A stretch of 64,000 bases of DNA from Arcobacter defluvii (GCF_013201725.1 NZ_CP053835.1:1178001-1242000), one strand, 5' to 3'. Counted from the stretch's first letter, positions 8,455 through 17,654 are shown. Numbers and translations are program-made. Notes: generated by a model from the sequence alone, not told the origin.

Positions 8455-8948
8455 TTGAATTAATTGTTTTAGATGTTGATGGTACTTTAACTGATGGAAA
8501 AATTACTTATTCTTCGACTGGTGAAGAGACAAAATCTTTTGATGTAGCTGATGGTTTAGCAATAGCTGTTTGGACGAAAAATTTTGGGAAAAAAGCTGCT
8601 ATTATTACTGGACGAAACTCTTCATTAGTTGAAAAAAGAGCAAGAGAATTAAATATTACACATCTTCATCAAGGTGTAAAAAATAAACAAGAGGTTTTAG
8701 AAAATATTTTAAAGCAAGAAGGCTTGTCTTGGAATCAAGTTGCTGCAATTGGTGATGACTTAAATGATTATAATATGTTAAAAAAAGTAGGTCTTTCTTT
8801 TACTCCTGCAAATGGCACACACTATTTAAAAGATTTTGTAAATGTGATATGTGAAAGAAAAGGTGGAGATGGAGCAGTAAGAGAAATGCTTGAATATATT
8901 TTTAAAGAAGATGGATTAGAAGAGGCTTTTGTAAACGCATGGGCATAA
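8451..8948 (+). CDS. kdsC: 3-deoxy-D-manno-octulosonate 8-phosphate phosphatase
   Basis: HAD-family phosphatase that releases Kdo for lipopolysaccharide synthesis. The HAD motif I is LDVDGTLTDGKI at residues 6-17, followed by the short-cap type sequence of tetrameric KdsC, motif II IITGRNS and motif III AIGDDLNDYNML. At 165 residues it is of normal length. Overlaps with hisB upstream (4 bp) and lptC downstream (10 bp) show one operon with the LPS-transport genes. Confidence 0.93.
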   Translation: MIELIVLDVDGTLTDGKITYSSTGEETKSFDVADGLAIAVWTKNFGKKAAIITGRNSSLVEKRARELNITHLHQGVKNKQEVLENILKQEGLSWNQVAAIGDDLNDYNMLKKVGLSFTPANGTHYLKDFVNVICERKGGDGAVREMLEYIFKEDGLEEAFVNAWA

Positions 8949-9469
8949 AATCTTTTATATTTATTTTATTGCTTATTGCAGTAGCTTCTTATTTTATTCC
9001 TGTTAAAAATTTAGAAAAAAATGTAATGGGAAAAGATTTACCTTTAGTTGTCTTTGAAAAACCAGTTATGTATACTTTAGATGATAAAAGTGTACATAGA
9101 ATAATAATAGCAGAACATGCAGTAAAATATGAAAAAAGAGATGAGATGTTTGATGCTAATATTACATTAAAAAATCAAGATTCTACAAAAGATTATAAAA
9201 ATGAAAATCTAAAAGCTGATTTGATTATTAAAAGAGCTGATGTTTATACTTTAACTAATAATGTAAAGTATAAAAGAGATGATTTTATAAAATTAAATAC
9301 AAATGAATTAATATATGATGATATTAAGAAAATAGCAAAAAATAGTAAACCTTTTGAAAGTATTTATAATACTCATCTCTTTAAAGGTACAAATTTATAT
9401 TTAGATATTAATAATGATAATATCACAGCTAAAAATACACATTTTGAAATAGATCTTACAAAAAATTAA
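8939..9469 (+). CDS. lptC: LPS export protein LptC
   Basis: Inner-membrane-anchored periplasmic component of the Lpt bridge that passes LPS from LptB2FG to LptA. Residues 4-21 form one transmembrane segment (SFIFILLLIAVASYFIP); the remainder is beta-rich as in the LptC/OstA fold. Sequence identity within this family is low, so the assignment rests on the single N-terminal anchor, the length of 176 residues and its place between kdsC and lptA. ATG 8939 overlaps kdsC by 10 bp. Confidence 0.8.
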   Translation: MGIKSFIFILLLIAVASYFIPVKNLEKNVMGKDLPLVVFEKPVMYTLDDKSVHRIIIAEHAVKYEKRDEMFDANITLKNQDSTKDYKNENLKADLIIKRADVYTLTNNVKYKRDDFIKLNTNELIYDDIKKIAKNSKPFESIYNTHLFKGTNLYLDINNDNITAKNTHFEIDLTKN

Positions 9470-9480
9470 AAAGGAAAATA

Positions 9481-9972
9481 ATGAGATATTTAATTTATTC
9501 TTTAATCTGTTCTACAATTTTATTTGCACAAACTGAAACTTTGGTAATTGATGCACAAAACTTTCAAGCAGATGATAAAAAAGGAATCTCTATTTTTACA
9601 GGAAATGTAAAAATTAAAATGGGACAAGATAAACTAAATGCAAATAGAGTTGATGTTTATTTTACTACAGATAAAAAAACAAATAATAAAGTACCATTAA
9701 AATATGAAGCTACTGGAAAAGCAGATTTTGAAATAGTTACAACAGACAAACATTATATTGGAAATGGTGACAAAATTATATATACTCCAGCAAAACAAGA
9801 GTATACAATAATTGGAAATGGATTTTTACAAGAAAAAAATGATGATAGAAAAATTTATGGAGATACTATTTATGTAAATCAACTAAGTGGTGAAGCTAAA
9901 GTAAAAGGTAGTGAAAATAAACCAGTTAGATTTATAATAAATGTAGAACGTGGTAATGAAGGAACAAAATAA
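9481..9972 (+). CDS. lptA: Periplasmic LPS-transport protein LptA (OstA-like)
   Basis: Forms the periplasmic filament that carries LPS to LptD. A cleavable signal peptide (residues 1-16, ending ILFAQ) is followed by the OstA/LptA beta-jellyroll: ETLVIDAQNFQADDKKGIS, then FTGNVKIKMGQDKLNANRV, the pattern of this family. The 163-residue length is usual. It lies 11 bases after lptC and its TAA overlaps the ATG of engB (TAATG). Confidence 0.88.
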   Translation: MRYLIYSLICSTILFAQTETLVIDAQNFQADDKKGISIFTGNVKIKMGQDKLNANRVDVYFTTDKKTNNKVPLKYEATGKADFEIVTTDKHYIGNGDKIIYTPAKQEYTIIGNGFLQEKNDDRKIYGDTIYVNQLSGEAKVKGSENKPVRFIINVERGNEGTK

Positions 9973-10574
9973 TGAAAATAGTTGATGCAAAATTTTTGCA
10001 ATCTGCACAAAGTGTAAATGATTCACCTGCACCAAATGTAGCAGAAGTTGCTTTTTTAGGACGCTCAAATGTGGGGAAATCTTCACTTTTAAATACTTTG
10101 ACTAATAGAAAAGGATTAGCAAAATCATCTTCAACACCTGGAAAAACACAGCTAATAAATTATTTTGAAATAAAATTTAAAACTGAAAATGAAGAGATGC
10201 CATATTTATTTGCTAGATTTGTGGATTTACCAGGATTTGGTTATGCAAAAGTTGCAAAAAGTTTAAAAGCTGAATGGAATAGAAATTTAACTGGATATTT
10301 AGAATTAAGACCAAATCTACAAATATTTGTACATTTAATAGATTCAAGACATCCTGAGCTTGAAATAGATAAAAATGTAGATGAATTTTTATTGGATATA
10401 AAAAGAGGTGACCAGATAATAGTTCACGCTTTTACAAAAACAGATAAATTGAAACAAAATGAACTAGCTCAATTAAAGAGAGTTTATCCTGATGGAATTT
10501 TTATATCAAATCTTAAAAAAAGAGGTATAATTGACCTTCAAAATAAAATAACAGGATATTTATTTGGAAATTAG
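9972..10574 (+). CDS. engB: GTPase EngB (YihA/YsxC), ribosome biogenesis
   Basis: Essential GTPase for large-subunit assembly. G motifs are visible in order: G1 GRSNVGKSS near residue 30, G3 DLPGFGYA near 78, and G4 TKTDK near 150. The 200-residue length is normal. It overlaps lptA by one base and the following acetyltransferase gene by 11 bases, so it is embedded in the envelope operon, an arrangement seen in other Campylobacterota. Confidence 0.94.
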   Translation: MKIVDAKFLQSAQSVNDSPAPNVAEVAFLGRSNVGKSSLLNTLTNRKGLAKSSSTPGKTQLINYFEIKFKTENEEMPYLFARFVDLPGFGYAKVAKSLKAEWNRNLTGYLELRPNLQIFVHLIDSRHPELEIDKNVDEFLLDIKRGDQIIVHAFTKTDKLKQNELAQLKRVYPDGIFISNLKKRGIIDLQNKITGYLFGN

Positions 10575-11025
10575 ATTTTATAAACCAACTGTAGCTGATA
10601 TACCTCTAATGCAAGCATTAGTAAAAGAAGAGGTTGAAAAAGGAAAAATCTTACTTAGAACAGAAGATGAAATGGCAACAACTATTCGTTCTTATACAGT
10701 TGTTGAAGTTGATGGAAAATTAGCTGGTTTTACAGCAACACATATTCATTCTCCAAGATTAGCAGAAGTAAGAAGTTTAGTTGTTGGAAAAGAATTCCGA
10801 GGTTTAAAACTTGGTAAAAAACTTGTAGAAGCCTGTATCAATGAAGCAAAAGAGTATGGAATAAAACAACTTTTATCTTTAACTTATGAAAAAGGTTTTT
10901 TTGAAAGTTGTGGTTTTAGAGAAATTTCAAAAGAAGAGATCCCTGAGCATAAAATCTGGGCAGATTGCATTAGATGTAAGCATTTCCCAATTTGTGATGA
11001 AATAGCAATGGTAATTGACCTTTAA
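10564..11025 (+). CDS. GNAT acetyltransferase, likely N-acetylglutamate synthase type
   Basis: A single GNAT domain of 153 residues. The acetyl-CoA loop is seen in VGKEFRGLKLGKKLVEACI, and the C-terminal FFESCGFREIS and CIRCKHFPICDE segments match short stand-alone N-acetylglutamate synthases that feed arginine synthesis. argC lies 0.9 kb downstream on the other strand, which fits but does not prove that role. Start is TTG 10564, inside engB; no ATG precedes the conserved IRFYKPT start. Cysteines in CIRCKHFPIC could bind a metal. Substrate not proven. Confidence 0.72.
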   Translation: MEIRFYKPTVADIPLMQALVKEEVEKGKILLRTEDEMATTIRSYTVVEVDGKLAGFTATHIHSPRLAEVRSLVVGKEFRGLKLGKKLVEACINEAKEYGIKQLLSLTYEKGFFESCGFREISKEEIPEHKIWADCIRCKHFPICDEIAMVIDL

Positions 11026-11087
11026 AAGGTTAAAAAATTTAAATTTTTATTGGATATAAATAGAAAATAAGTAATCTAAGGATACAT

Positions 11088-11939
11088 ATGCAACATTACA
11101 AAATTATCCATAGAACTTATTATAATTATTCTAATTATGTAAATCTAGAAGCTCATTATTTACTTTTGAGACCAAGAGAAAGCCATGAGTTAAGGATTGA
11201 ATCTTTTAATTTAAAAACAGTGCCAAAATCCAAAATATTTTGGCATAGAGATGTTGAAGACAACTCTGTTGCAGTAGCAACTTTTGATATTTCTACAAAA
11301 CAACTTTTTATTGAAAGTGAAGTTGTTATTCAGCATTATAATGAAACACCACTTGATTTTATCGTATCTGATTATGCAATAAACTATCCTTTTAGATATT
11401 TAGCAAATGACAATTTTATTTTATCTTCATATATGATTTTGCCAGATGAAGATACAAGAACTCTTTTAAATAATTGGATATATAATATCTATAAATATGG
11501 TGAAACAATTCAAACATATACTCTTTTACAAAAACTTACAACTTATATATTCAATAATTTTATCTATAAAGTAAGGGAAGAAACAGGAGTTCAAACAGCT
11601 AAACAGACACTTTATTATGGTTCAGGTTCTTGTAGAGATTTTGCATATTTATTTATGGAAGCTGTCAAGTGTTTAGGATTGGCTACGAGATTTGTAAGTG
11701 GATATTTATATGCACCTTTAATGTCTCACGAAGTAGGTTCAACCCATGCATGGGCTGAAGTTTATATTCCTGGTGGTGGATGGATAGGTTTTGACCCAAC
11801 AATTGGAGAAATTGTAGGAAAAGATCATATTTCTGTAGCTGTATCAAGATTACCTGATAATATTTCGCCTATATCAGGTTCATTTGTTGGTTCATCAGGT
11901 TCAAGTTTAAATGTTGGTGTTTGGGTTACAAAAATATAA
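11088..11939 (+). CDS. Transglutaminase-like cysteine protein
   Basis: 283-residue protein with an N-terminal beta domain typical of bacterial transglutaminase-like proteins (HRTYYNYSN, LLLRPRES) and a papain-like core. The triad is visible: Cys182 in GSGSCRDFA, His220 in GSTHAWAEV and Asp236 in GWIGFDPTIG. Such proteins act as amidases or peptidases; the substrate is unknown. No signal peptide is seen, so it is probably cytoplasmic. It has its own start region at 11026-11087 with an AAGGA site before ATG 11088 and ends at a hairpin shared with argC. Confidence 0.82.
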   Translation: MQHYKIIHRTYYNYSNYVNLEAHYLLLRPRESHELRIESFNLKTVPKSKIFWHRDVEDNSVAVATFDISTKQLFIESEVVIQHYNETPLDFIVSDYAINYPFRYLANDNFILSSYMILPDEDTRTLLNNWIYNIYKYGETIQTYTLLQKLTTYIFNNFIYKVREETGVQTAKQTLYYGSGSCRDFAYLFMEAVKCLGLATRFVSGYLYAPLMSHEVGSTHAWAEVYIPGGGWIGFDPTIGEIVGKDHISVAVSRLPDNISPISGSFVGSSGSSLNVGVWVTKI

Positions 11940-11940
11940 A

Positions 11941-11967
11941 AACAAAAAGTGAGAATTACTTTTTGTT
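11941..11967. terminator. Bidirectional terminator between the transglutaminase gene and argC
   Basis: AACAAAAAGT at 11941-11950 pairs perfectly with ACTTTTTGTT at 11958-11967 around a 7-base loop, with T-rich sequence on both sides. It fills the gap between two convergent genes and touches the argC stop. Confidence 0.7.
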
Positions 11968-12920
11968 TAATTTTTTCTTGAATTTAAACCTTTAGATTCT
12001 TCAAGTCCTAACATAATGTTCATACATTGAACAGCAGCTCCACTAGCACCTTTCCCAAGATTATCAAGTCTTGAAATAACTACCATATCAGTATCATTTT
12101 CATAAACAGAAATCTCTAAAGTATTTGTATTGTTACATTTCATTGGATTTAATAAACCTGCATCAAGATATGAATCATTGTTTTCTATTATATTTATAAA
12201 AAATTCATCTTTATAATAGTCTTTATATAAATCTAAAATCTCTTTTCTTGAAACTACTTTTTTAAAATCTTTTTTAACTAAATAACTCATCACAAGCATA
12301 CCTTGTTTGAAGTTTCCAACGCTTGGAGTAAATAGAGGAGCTTCATCTAATTCTAAAACATATTTCATCTCAGGAAGATGTTTATGGTGAAGTGTTAGGG
12401 CATAAGGTCTTTGACCTCCAATATCTTCAAATTTTGCTTTTTCATAATCATCAATCATAGCTTTTCCACCACCACTAAATCCAGTAATTGAATGGCAAAT
12501 TAATTTTTGAGAATTTGCTAATATCCCATTTACAATCAAAGGTTTCATAGCCATGATTAATCCACTTGCATGACATCCTGGAACACAAACTCTTTTAGAA
12601 TTTTTGATTTTTTCTCTTTGAGTTGGAGTTATTTCAGGAATTCCATAAGTCCAAGAAGGATTTGTTCTAAAAGCTGTGCTTGCATCAATTACTTTTACAT
12701 TTTCATTTGTGATTAAACTAACTGATTCAATAGAAGCAGCATCAGGAAGACATAAAAATACTAAATCAGCACTATTTAAAAGCTCTTTTCTTTTATTTAA
12801 ATCTTTTTTCTCTTCTTCTTTTATAGATAAAAGTTCTATTTCATCACGTCCATCTAACATTTCATGGATTTTTAATCCTGTAGTTCCGTGTTGTCCATCT
12901 ACAAATATTTTATATTTCAT
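11967..12920 (-). CDS. argC: N-acetyl-gamma-glutamyl-phosphate reductase (type 2)
   Basis: NADPH-dependent third step of arginine synthesis. The N-terminal Rossmann segment (KIFVDGQHGTTGLKIHEML), the catalytic cysteine in CVPGCHASG (about residue 115) and the GFSGGGKAMI loop identify it. Its 317 residues and the GQHGTTGL start place it with the shorter type 2 enzymes rather than the roughly 340-residue type 1. ATG 12920 has a TTGAGG-like site upstream. It is transcribed alone on the minus strand. Confidence 0.94.
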   Translation of the reverse strand: MKYKIFVDGQHGTTGLKIHEMLDGRDEIELLSIKEEEKKDLNKRKELLNSADLVFLCLPDAASIESVSLITNENVKVIDASTAFRTNPSWTYGIPEITPTQREKIKNSKRVCVPGCHASGLIMAMKPLIVNGILANSQKLICHSITGFSGGGKAMIDDYEKAKFEDIGGQRPYALTLHHKHLPEMKYVLELDEAPLFTPSVGNFKQGMLVMSYLVKKDFKKVVSRKEILDLYKDYYKDEFFINIIENNDSYLDAGLLNPMKCNNTNTLEISVYENDTDMVVISRLDNLGKGASGAAVQCMNIMLGLEESKGLNSRKN

Positions 12921-12997
12921 TTTTTCCTCAAAATTTATAGTAATTAATTTTTTGATAGTTTATCTAAAAGGTTCTTTTTTGTGATTTAAAAGTGTAG

Positions 12998-13519
12998 TTA
13001 AATATCAATTTTAGTAATAATTGATTTTACAAAAGGGGATTTCTCTTTTCCATATTCTTCTTGTTCAATTATTCCTTTTTTCAAAATCTCTAATTTTTTG
13101 TTTTCATACTCTTTTCTTGCGCTTGGATTTGAAAGCATATATTCTTTGTATTTTATCTGTTTTATATGTTCTAGTGAATTGTTTTCTATAACATGCAGAT
13201 GAATAATATATTTTGAATTATTAAAAATAACTATTCCATCTTTTCTAGGACGTTCTTTTGGAAAAGGATTTTGGCTTATTTGGTCTTGAAAACCTAAAGA
13301 TTTTATATGATTTATGGCTTTATTTAAATCATTGTTTTTATATAAAATTGATAAATCAATTATTCCTTTTCCACCAACCATAAATGAAGTTGAACCAATA
13401 TGTATAACTTCAAACTCTTTTGTAGATATAAACTCAATTAAAGCTTTTGCAACATCAAAATAATCCTCATTCCAAGGTTTAAAAGAAGCTTCTATTTTTT
13501 CATATTTTAAAATTTTCAA
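12998..13519 (-). CDS. GrpB family (UPF0157) nucleotidyltransferase-like protein
   Basis: 173 residues with the GrpB/UPF0157 pattern: HIGSTSFMVGGKGIIDLSILY in the first half corresponds to the GS...D motif of nucleotidyltransferase folds, and IIHLHVIE with the YKEYMLSNPSARKEYENKK segment is typical of the family's C-terminal half. The function of the family is not established; in some proteins the domain is fused to dephospho-CoA kinase. It lies 32 bp downstream of the MocR regulator on the same strand and could be its operon partner. Confidence 0.8.
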   Translation of the reverse strand: MKILKYEKIEASFKPWNEDYFDVAKALIEFISTKEFEVIHIGSTSFMVGGKGIIDLSILYKNNDLNKAINHIKSLGFQDQISQNPFPKERPRKDGIVIFNNSKYIIHLHVIENNSLEHIKQIKYKEYMLSNPSARKEYENKKLEILKKGIIEQEEYGKEKSPFVKSIITKIDI

Positions 13520-13547
13520 TAGATATCCTTTTTACTAAAAATTTATT

Positions 13548-14915
13548 TTAAACTTTTTTAACTTCAAACCAAATTTCACTAAAAGTTTTTATTGCATTTT
13601 CTATTTCAAACTCTTCAAAACCACCAAATCCCAAAGCTATTACTTTTTCAAGATTAAAAAACTCTTTAAAATAGATTTTTACATCTTTTTGTTGAGCTGT
13701 TTTTTCAAGCTTTTCATAATCAATATCAATAAGTGGTTTTATCAATAAATTTAAGCCACTTCCTTCTCTTATAATTTTTATCTCATTTTTTAAATAACTT
13801 TTTAAATACTCTTTCATTAAATTATGTTTTTTTCTATTTGAATTTCTGATTTTTCTAAGATGTTTTTCCCAATAACCTTCTTTTAAAAAAAGTGTCAATG
13901 TTTTTTGAATATCTATTGGAACTTGTGAAAATACAAAATCAAAAACATCATGATAAATATCCAATAAACAGTTTGGCAAAACAATATAAGATACTCTTAA
14001 CGCAGGAGAAAGAGCTTTTGAAAAAGTACCTAAATAAATAACTCTATCACTATTTTCTAAACTTTGCATAGATGGAATAGGGCGATTATAATAGCTTAGT
14101 TCACTATCATAATCATCTTCAATGATAAAAGCATTATGTTTTTTTGCCCAATTTATAAGTTTTATTCTATTTGCAATTGGCATTGTTATTCCAGTTGGAA
14201 ATTGATGTGAAGGAGTTGTATATAAAATCTTTGAATCAGTTTTTTCTAAAAAATTAAAATCCAAACCATCTTTATTTACAGGAATGTCATTTATTTCAAA
14301 AGAAGATAACTCAAATACTTTTCTTGCAACTTTATATCCAGGAGATTCAATAGCAACTTTATTTGAAATTCTTTTTAAAATATTTGTTAAAACAAACATA
14401 GAATTAGAAAATCCATTTGTGATGACAATTTGTTCTGTATTACACAAAACTGCTCTTGAGTTTAAAAGATATTTTTTTATCTCTTTTCTTAGTTCATAAT
14501 CACCTTGAAAATTTGAATATACACCATAATGAACATCTTCTTTTACAACTTTATTATAAAGTTTTAACCAAGTTTGTTTAGGAAAAGAGTTTTTATCAAG
14601 ACTTGCAGGAAAAAAGTTTATTTTATAGTTTTTATCCTCTTTTACTTCATCTTTCTTATTTTCAATTTGAGTGTTGAATTTCTGGTAAATCTCTTCACAA
14701 ACATAATAACCACTTTTTTCAATACTTTGTATATATCCTTCGCAACAAAGTTGATTATAAGCAGTTTGAACAGTTGTTTTACTAAGTTTATAATCATTTG
14801 CTATTTTTCTTATGGAAGGGAGTTTCACTCCAGCTTTTAGCTCATTTTTTATTTCATTTTTCATTTGTTCATAAAGTTGAATATAAAGAGGTGAATTGTT
14901 ATAAAATTTATACAT
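13548..14915 (-). CDS. MocR/PdxR-type regulator (GntR HTH fused to aminotransferase domain)
   Basis: Winged helix-turn-helix of the GntR family at residues 5-75 (PLYIQLYEQMKNEI, KLPSIRKIANDY, SKTTVQTAYNQL) followed by a class I aminotransferase-like domain. PLP contacts are visible: IIEDDYDSELSY and the Schiff-base lysine in LGTFSKALSPALR. MocR proteins are PLP-sensing regulators, often of vitamin B6 or amino-acid genes. ATG 14915 has AAGGA five bases upstream and is preferred to 14963. It is divergent from two flavoproteins of the pyridoxamine-phosphate-oxidase fold, which are its likely targets. Confidence 0.88.
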   Translation of the reverse strand: MYKFYNNSPLYIQLYEQMKNEIKNELKAGVKLPSIRKIANDYKLSKTTVQTAYNQLCCEGYIQSIEKSGYYVCEEIYQKFNTQIENKKDEVKEDKNYKINFFPASLDKNSFPKQTWLKLYNKVVKEDVHYGVYSNFQGDYELRKEIKKYLLNSRAVLCNTEQIVITNGFSNSMFVLTNILKRISNKVAIESPGYKVARKVFELSSFEINDIPVNKDGLDFNFLEKTDSKILYTTPSHQFPTGITMPIANRIKLINWAKKHNAFIIEDDYDSELSYYNRPIPSMQSLENSDRVIYLGTFSKALSPALRVSYIVLPNCLLDIYHDVFDFVFSQVPIDIQKTLTLFLKEGYWEKHLRKIRNSNRKKHNLMKEYLKSYLKNEIKIIREGSGLNLLIKPLIDIDYEKLEKTAQQKDVKIYFKEFFNLEKVIALGFGGFEEFEIENAIKTFSEIWFEVKKV

Positions 14916-15004
14916 AACTGTCCTTATTAAAAAACTAAAAAGTGTATCTTTTATTAGGTACAAAATATTGATATTATACGAATAATTACTTAAAAAGGAA
15001 AAAA
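14916..15004. promoter_or_regulatory. Divergent control region of the MocR gene and the flavoprotein pair
   Basis: The 89-base gap separates divergent starts at 14915 and 15005. It contains GTGTATC at 14942-14948 and GGTACAA at 14958-14964, a loose pair of half-sites, and TTATAC at about 14975-14980 as a possible -10 element for the plus-strand genes. MocR regulators usually bind in such gaps. The exact operator is not resolved. Confidence 0.4.
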
Positions 15005-15370
15005 ATGAATGAAAAAATAGAAAATATTTTGAATCATGAAGGTGTTTTTAGTGTAGTTGCTAAAGGAGAAGATTTTCCTCATATTGTAAATACATGGAAT
15101 TCTTTTGTTATTTTTAAAGACAATAATCTTTTTATTCCAGTTGGAGGAATGGAAATAATGGAAGAAATATTAGAAAATGAAAACAGAGTAATTGTTGTTA
15201 TTGGGACAAGAGAGCTTGAAGGTTTACATGGAATGGGTATTGGAGTTAAAATAATAGGAAAAGCAGAAATATTTCAAGATATAGAAGAATATGAAGTGAT
15301 GAAAAATAAATTTGAGTGGGCAAGAGCAGTTATGAAAATAGAAATACTTGAAGCTTATCAAACAACATAA
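15005..15370 (+). CDS. FMN-binding split-barrel protein (PNPOx-like)
   Basis: 121 residues with the split-barrel fold of pyridoxamine 5'-phosphate oxidase-like proteins: LNHEGVFSVVAKGEDFPHIVNTW, then an IFKDNNLFIPVGG strand pair and a GMGIGVKIIGKAEIF segment. Enzymes of this fold bind FMN or related cofactors; the substrate is not predictable. GGAA upstream of ATG 15005 serves as ribosome site. Divergent from the MocR regulator and followed after 11 bases by a second split-barrel protein. Confidence 0.75.
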   Translation: MNEKIENILNHEGVFSVVAKGEDFPHIVNTWNSFVIFKDNNLFIPVGGMEIMEEILENENRVIVVIGTRELEGLHGMGIGVKIIGKAEIFQDIEEYEVMKNKFEWARAVMKIEILEAYQTT

Positions 15371-15381
15371 GAAGGAAAAAG

Positions 15382-15981
15382 ATGAGAAGAGAAGAGTTTG
15401 ATGTAAAAGATGAGAATAGTATAAATGAGATATTAAAAATTTGTGAATATGGCACTTTAAGTTTAATAAGCCAGGGAAAACCATATTGTGTAGCTTTGAA
15501 TTTTGTATTTTTTGAAAATTCTATCTTTTTTCATGGTGCAAAAGAAGGAAGAAAAATAGAAGCTATAAACTCAAACCCAAACGCAGCTTTTTTAGTAGTA
15601 AAACCATACTCTTTTATACCTTCATATTTTAGTGATACAATTGCAGCTTGTCCTGCAACTCAATTTTTTGCTTCAGTTTTATTTGAAGGAAAGTTGGAAT
15701 TTATAATTGATGGAAATAAAAAAGCTGATGTTTTAAATGCTTTGATGAAAAAGTTTCAAAAAGAAGATAGTTTTGAAGAAATTGCTTATAATAAAGCAAT
15801 GTATACAAAGATGCTTGATAAAACTGCAATTATTGAGTTAAAAATTGAAACTCAAAGTTGTAAGATAAAAGTAGGACAGAACTTAAATGAAGAGAGAAAA
15901 AGTAAAGTTATGGAAAAACTAAAAAATAGAAATTTACAGATAGATGATGAAACAATAAAACAGATGAAAATACATAGTTAA
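15382..15981 (+). CDS. NimA-like FMN-binding split-barrel flavoprotein
   Basis: 199 residues. The N-terminal segment (ILKICEYGTLSLISQGKPYCVALNFVFF) followed by IFFHGAKEGRKIEAINSNPNAAFLV is the signature of the NimA/pyridoxamine-phosphate-oxidase-like family. Some relatives reduce nitroimidazoles, but most have no assigned reaction. The last 40 residues are charged and helical. It is probably co-transcribed with the gene before it and controlled by the adjacent MocR protein. The gene ends inside a terminator hairpin shared with the opposite RND gene. Confidence 0.75.
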   Translation: MRREEFDVKDENSINEILKICEYGTLSLISQGKPYCVALNFVFFENSIFFHGAKEGRKIEAINSNPNAAFLVVKPYSFIPSYFSDTIAACPATQFFASVLFEGKLEFIIDGNKKADVLNALMKKFQKEDSFEEIAYNKAMYTKMLDKTAIIELKIETQSCKIKVGQNLNEERKSKVMEKLKNRNLQIDDETIKQMKIHS

Positions 15982-16008
15982 AAAAGATTTATAAAATCTT
16001 TTTTAACT
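15976..16008. terminator. Bidirectional terminator, 15-bp perfect stem
   Basis: AGTTAAAAAAGATTT at 15976-15990 pairs perfectly with the sequence at 15994-16008 around the loop ATA. Both convergent genes stop inside it, at 15981 on the plus strand and 15989 on the minus strand, so one hairpin ends both transcripts. Confidence 0.8.
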
Positions 16009-17644
16009 GATTTTTTATAATAACAGGCACAAAAAACATAGAAACAACATAAGAGATAAGTGTTCCTCCTATTAGTGCAACTCCAAGCCCTCCAAATACT
16101 GCATCATTTGCAATCAAGGCACTAGCAAATACCATCGTTAAAACTGTTAAAATAATAGGTTTTGATCTTGTAGCTGTTGCTTTTGCTATTGCTTCATTTA
16201 TTGTAAGATTTTTTTCAATTACAAGTTGTTTTGAAAAATCTATAATTAATGTTGAATTTCTTGAATTTATTCCAATAAGCCCAATAAATCCTATAAGTGA
16301 AGTTGCTGTTAAATAAAATGTATCTGGTGTTATTAAATCCATAATTACATGAGCAAAGATAACTCCAATAATTGAAATAAAACTAGATAATACAATTCCA
16401 CCTGATATTGCAAAACTTTTATAATACATAACCATTAAGAAAAATATTAAAACAAGTGCAATGATAAAAGCTCCACCTAAATCAATAAATGTATCAATTG
16501 TAACTTTTAATTCTCCATCAAATACTAAATCAAATCTCTCTTTTGTTTTTTTATCGATAAAAGATAGGTTTAGAAGGTTTGTTTTTATCACTTCATAATC
16601 ATTATTTAAAGTATCTAACATCTCATCTCTTGCATTTAATAGAGGATAAATTTGGCTATCTTTAGAAGTTTCAGCAATAACATTTATCATTAGATTTAGA
16701 TTTTTTGATGTAATTGTTGGCTCTTTTATAATTTCATTTATTTTTACTAATTCAGAAATATTTATCATATTTCCATCTTTATTCATAAGTTTTAGATTTT
16801 CTAATTTAGCGATTAATGCCTCTTTTGAAGAATCTTTTAAAGTTCTAGAATCATCAAGCCTTAAAAATACTGGAATCTGACTTTGTATATTTTTATTATT
16901 TACAACAGCAACATTCATACCTTCAAATGCTAAATATAAGATATTTTTTAATTGGTCTAAATCAACTTTACTCATGATAACTTTACTATTATCAACTTCA
17001 AGCTCATACATTATAAAATCATCATCAGCTAATACATCAATATCAACTAAAGTTGTTTGATGTTTTAAAATTTGAGCTATTTTTAACGCAAAATCTCTTC
17101 TACTTTCGAAACTATTTCCACCATAAATTTCAGATACTATGGAAGCTAGAACTGGAGGACCAGCTGGAAGTTCAATGAATTTAATATTTGCATTATATAA
17201 AGCACATTTTTCTTGAACATTTTTTCTTAATTGACTTACTAAATTGTAACTTGTAATATCTCTATCTTTTGCTTTTTTAATATTTACCATTATTTCAGCT
17301 TGAGATTCTTTATCTTTTAAAGCACTTTGTTTAACTAATGCTGCAAAATCAAGAGGTTGACCTTCTCCTAAAAAAGCTGAAATATTTGTAATGTTTTCAT
17401 CTTTTTGAAGATTTTTTACTATACATTGTGTTACTTCTTTTGTTTGACTTAAACTTGAACCATCTTTTAAGTCAACATAAATTGAAAAAGTATCTGAATC
17501 TTTACTTGGAAGCATTTTTGCTTTTGTTATGTGTGTTGGAAAAGTTAAAACACTTAAAACAAATAAAATAAAAGTTATTAAATAAACTAAATATGACTTT
17601 GTTTTGCTTTGTAAAATATTATATATAAATTTTTCTAATTTCAT
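15989..17644 (-). CDS. RND efflux permease, C-terminal half (separate gene)
   Basis: 551 residues that correspond to the second half of an AcrB/HAE1-type permease: a first transmembrane helix near residue 20, a periplasmic pore/docking region (about 45-390) and then five helices, including FIDLGGAFIIALVLIFFLM and GLIGINSRNSTLIIDF. The last segment aligns with the AcrB helix that carries the AKN lysine; here it reads SRN. ATG 17644 lies 10 bases after the stop of the N-terminal half and has TAAGG upstream, so it can be translated separately. It is the last gene of tolC-MFP-RND-RND. Confidence 0.85.
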   Translation of the reverse strand: MKLEKFIYNILQSKTKSYLVYLITFILFVLSVLTFPTHITKAKMLPSKDSDTFSIYVDLKDGSSLSQTKEVTQCIVKNLQKDENITNISAFLGEGQPLDFAALVKQSALKDKESQAEIMVNIKKAKDRDITSYNLVSQLRKNVQEKCALYNANIKFIELPAGPPVLASIVSEIYGGNSFESRRDFALKIAQILKHQTTLVDIDVLADDDFIMYELEVDNSKVIMSKVDLDQLKNILYLAFEGMNVAVVNNKNIQSQIPVFLRLDDSRTLKDSSKEALIAKLENLKLMNKDGNMINISELVKINEIIKEPTITSKNLNLMINVIAETSKDSQIYPLLNARDEMLDTLNNDYEVIKTNLLNLSFIDKKTKERFDLVFDGELKVTIDTFIDLGGAFIIALVLIFFLMVMYYKSFAISGGIVLSSFISIIGVIFAHVIMDLITPDTFYLTATSLIGFIGLIGINSRNSTLIIDFSKQLVIEKNLTINEAIAKATATRSKPIILTVLTMVFASALIANDAVFGGLGVALIGGTLISYVVSMFFVPVIIKNQLKKIL

Positions 17645-17654
17645 TTTAAATACC

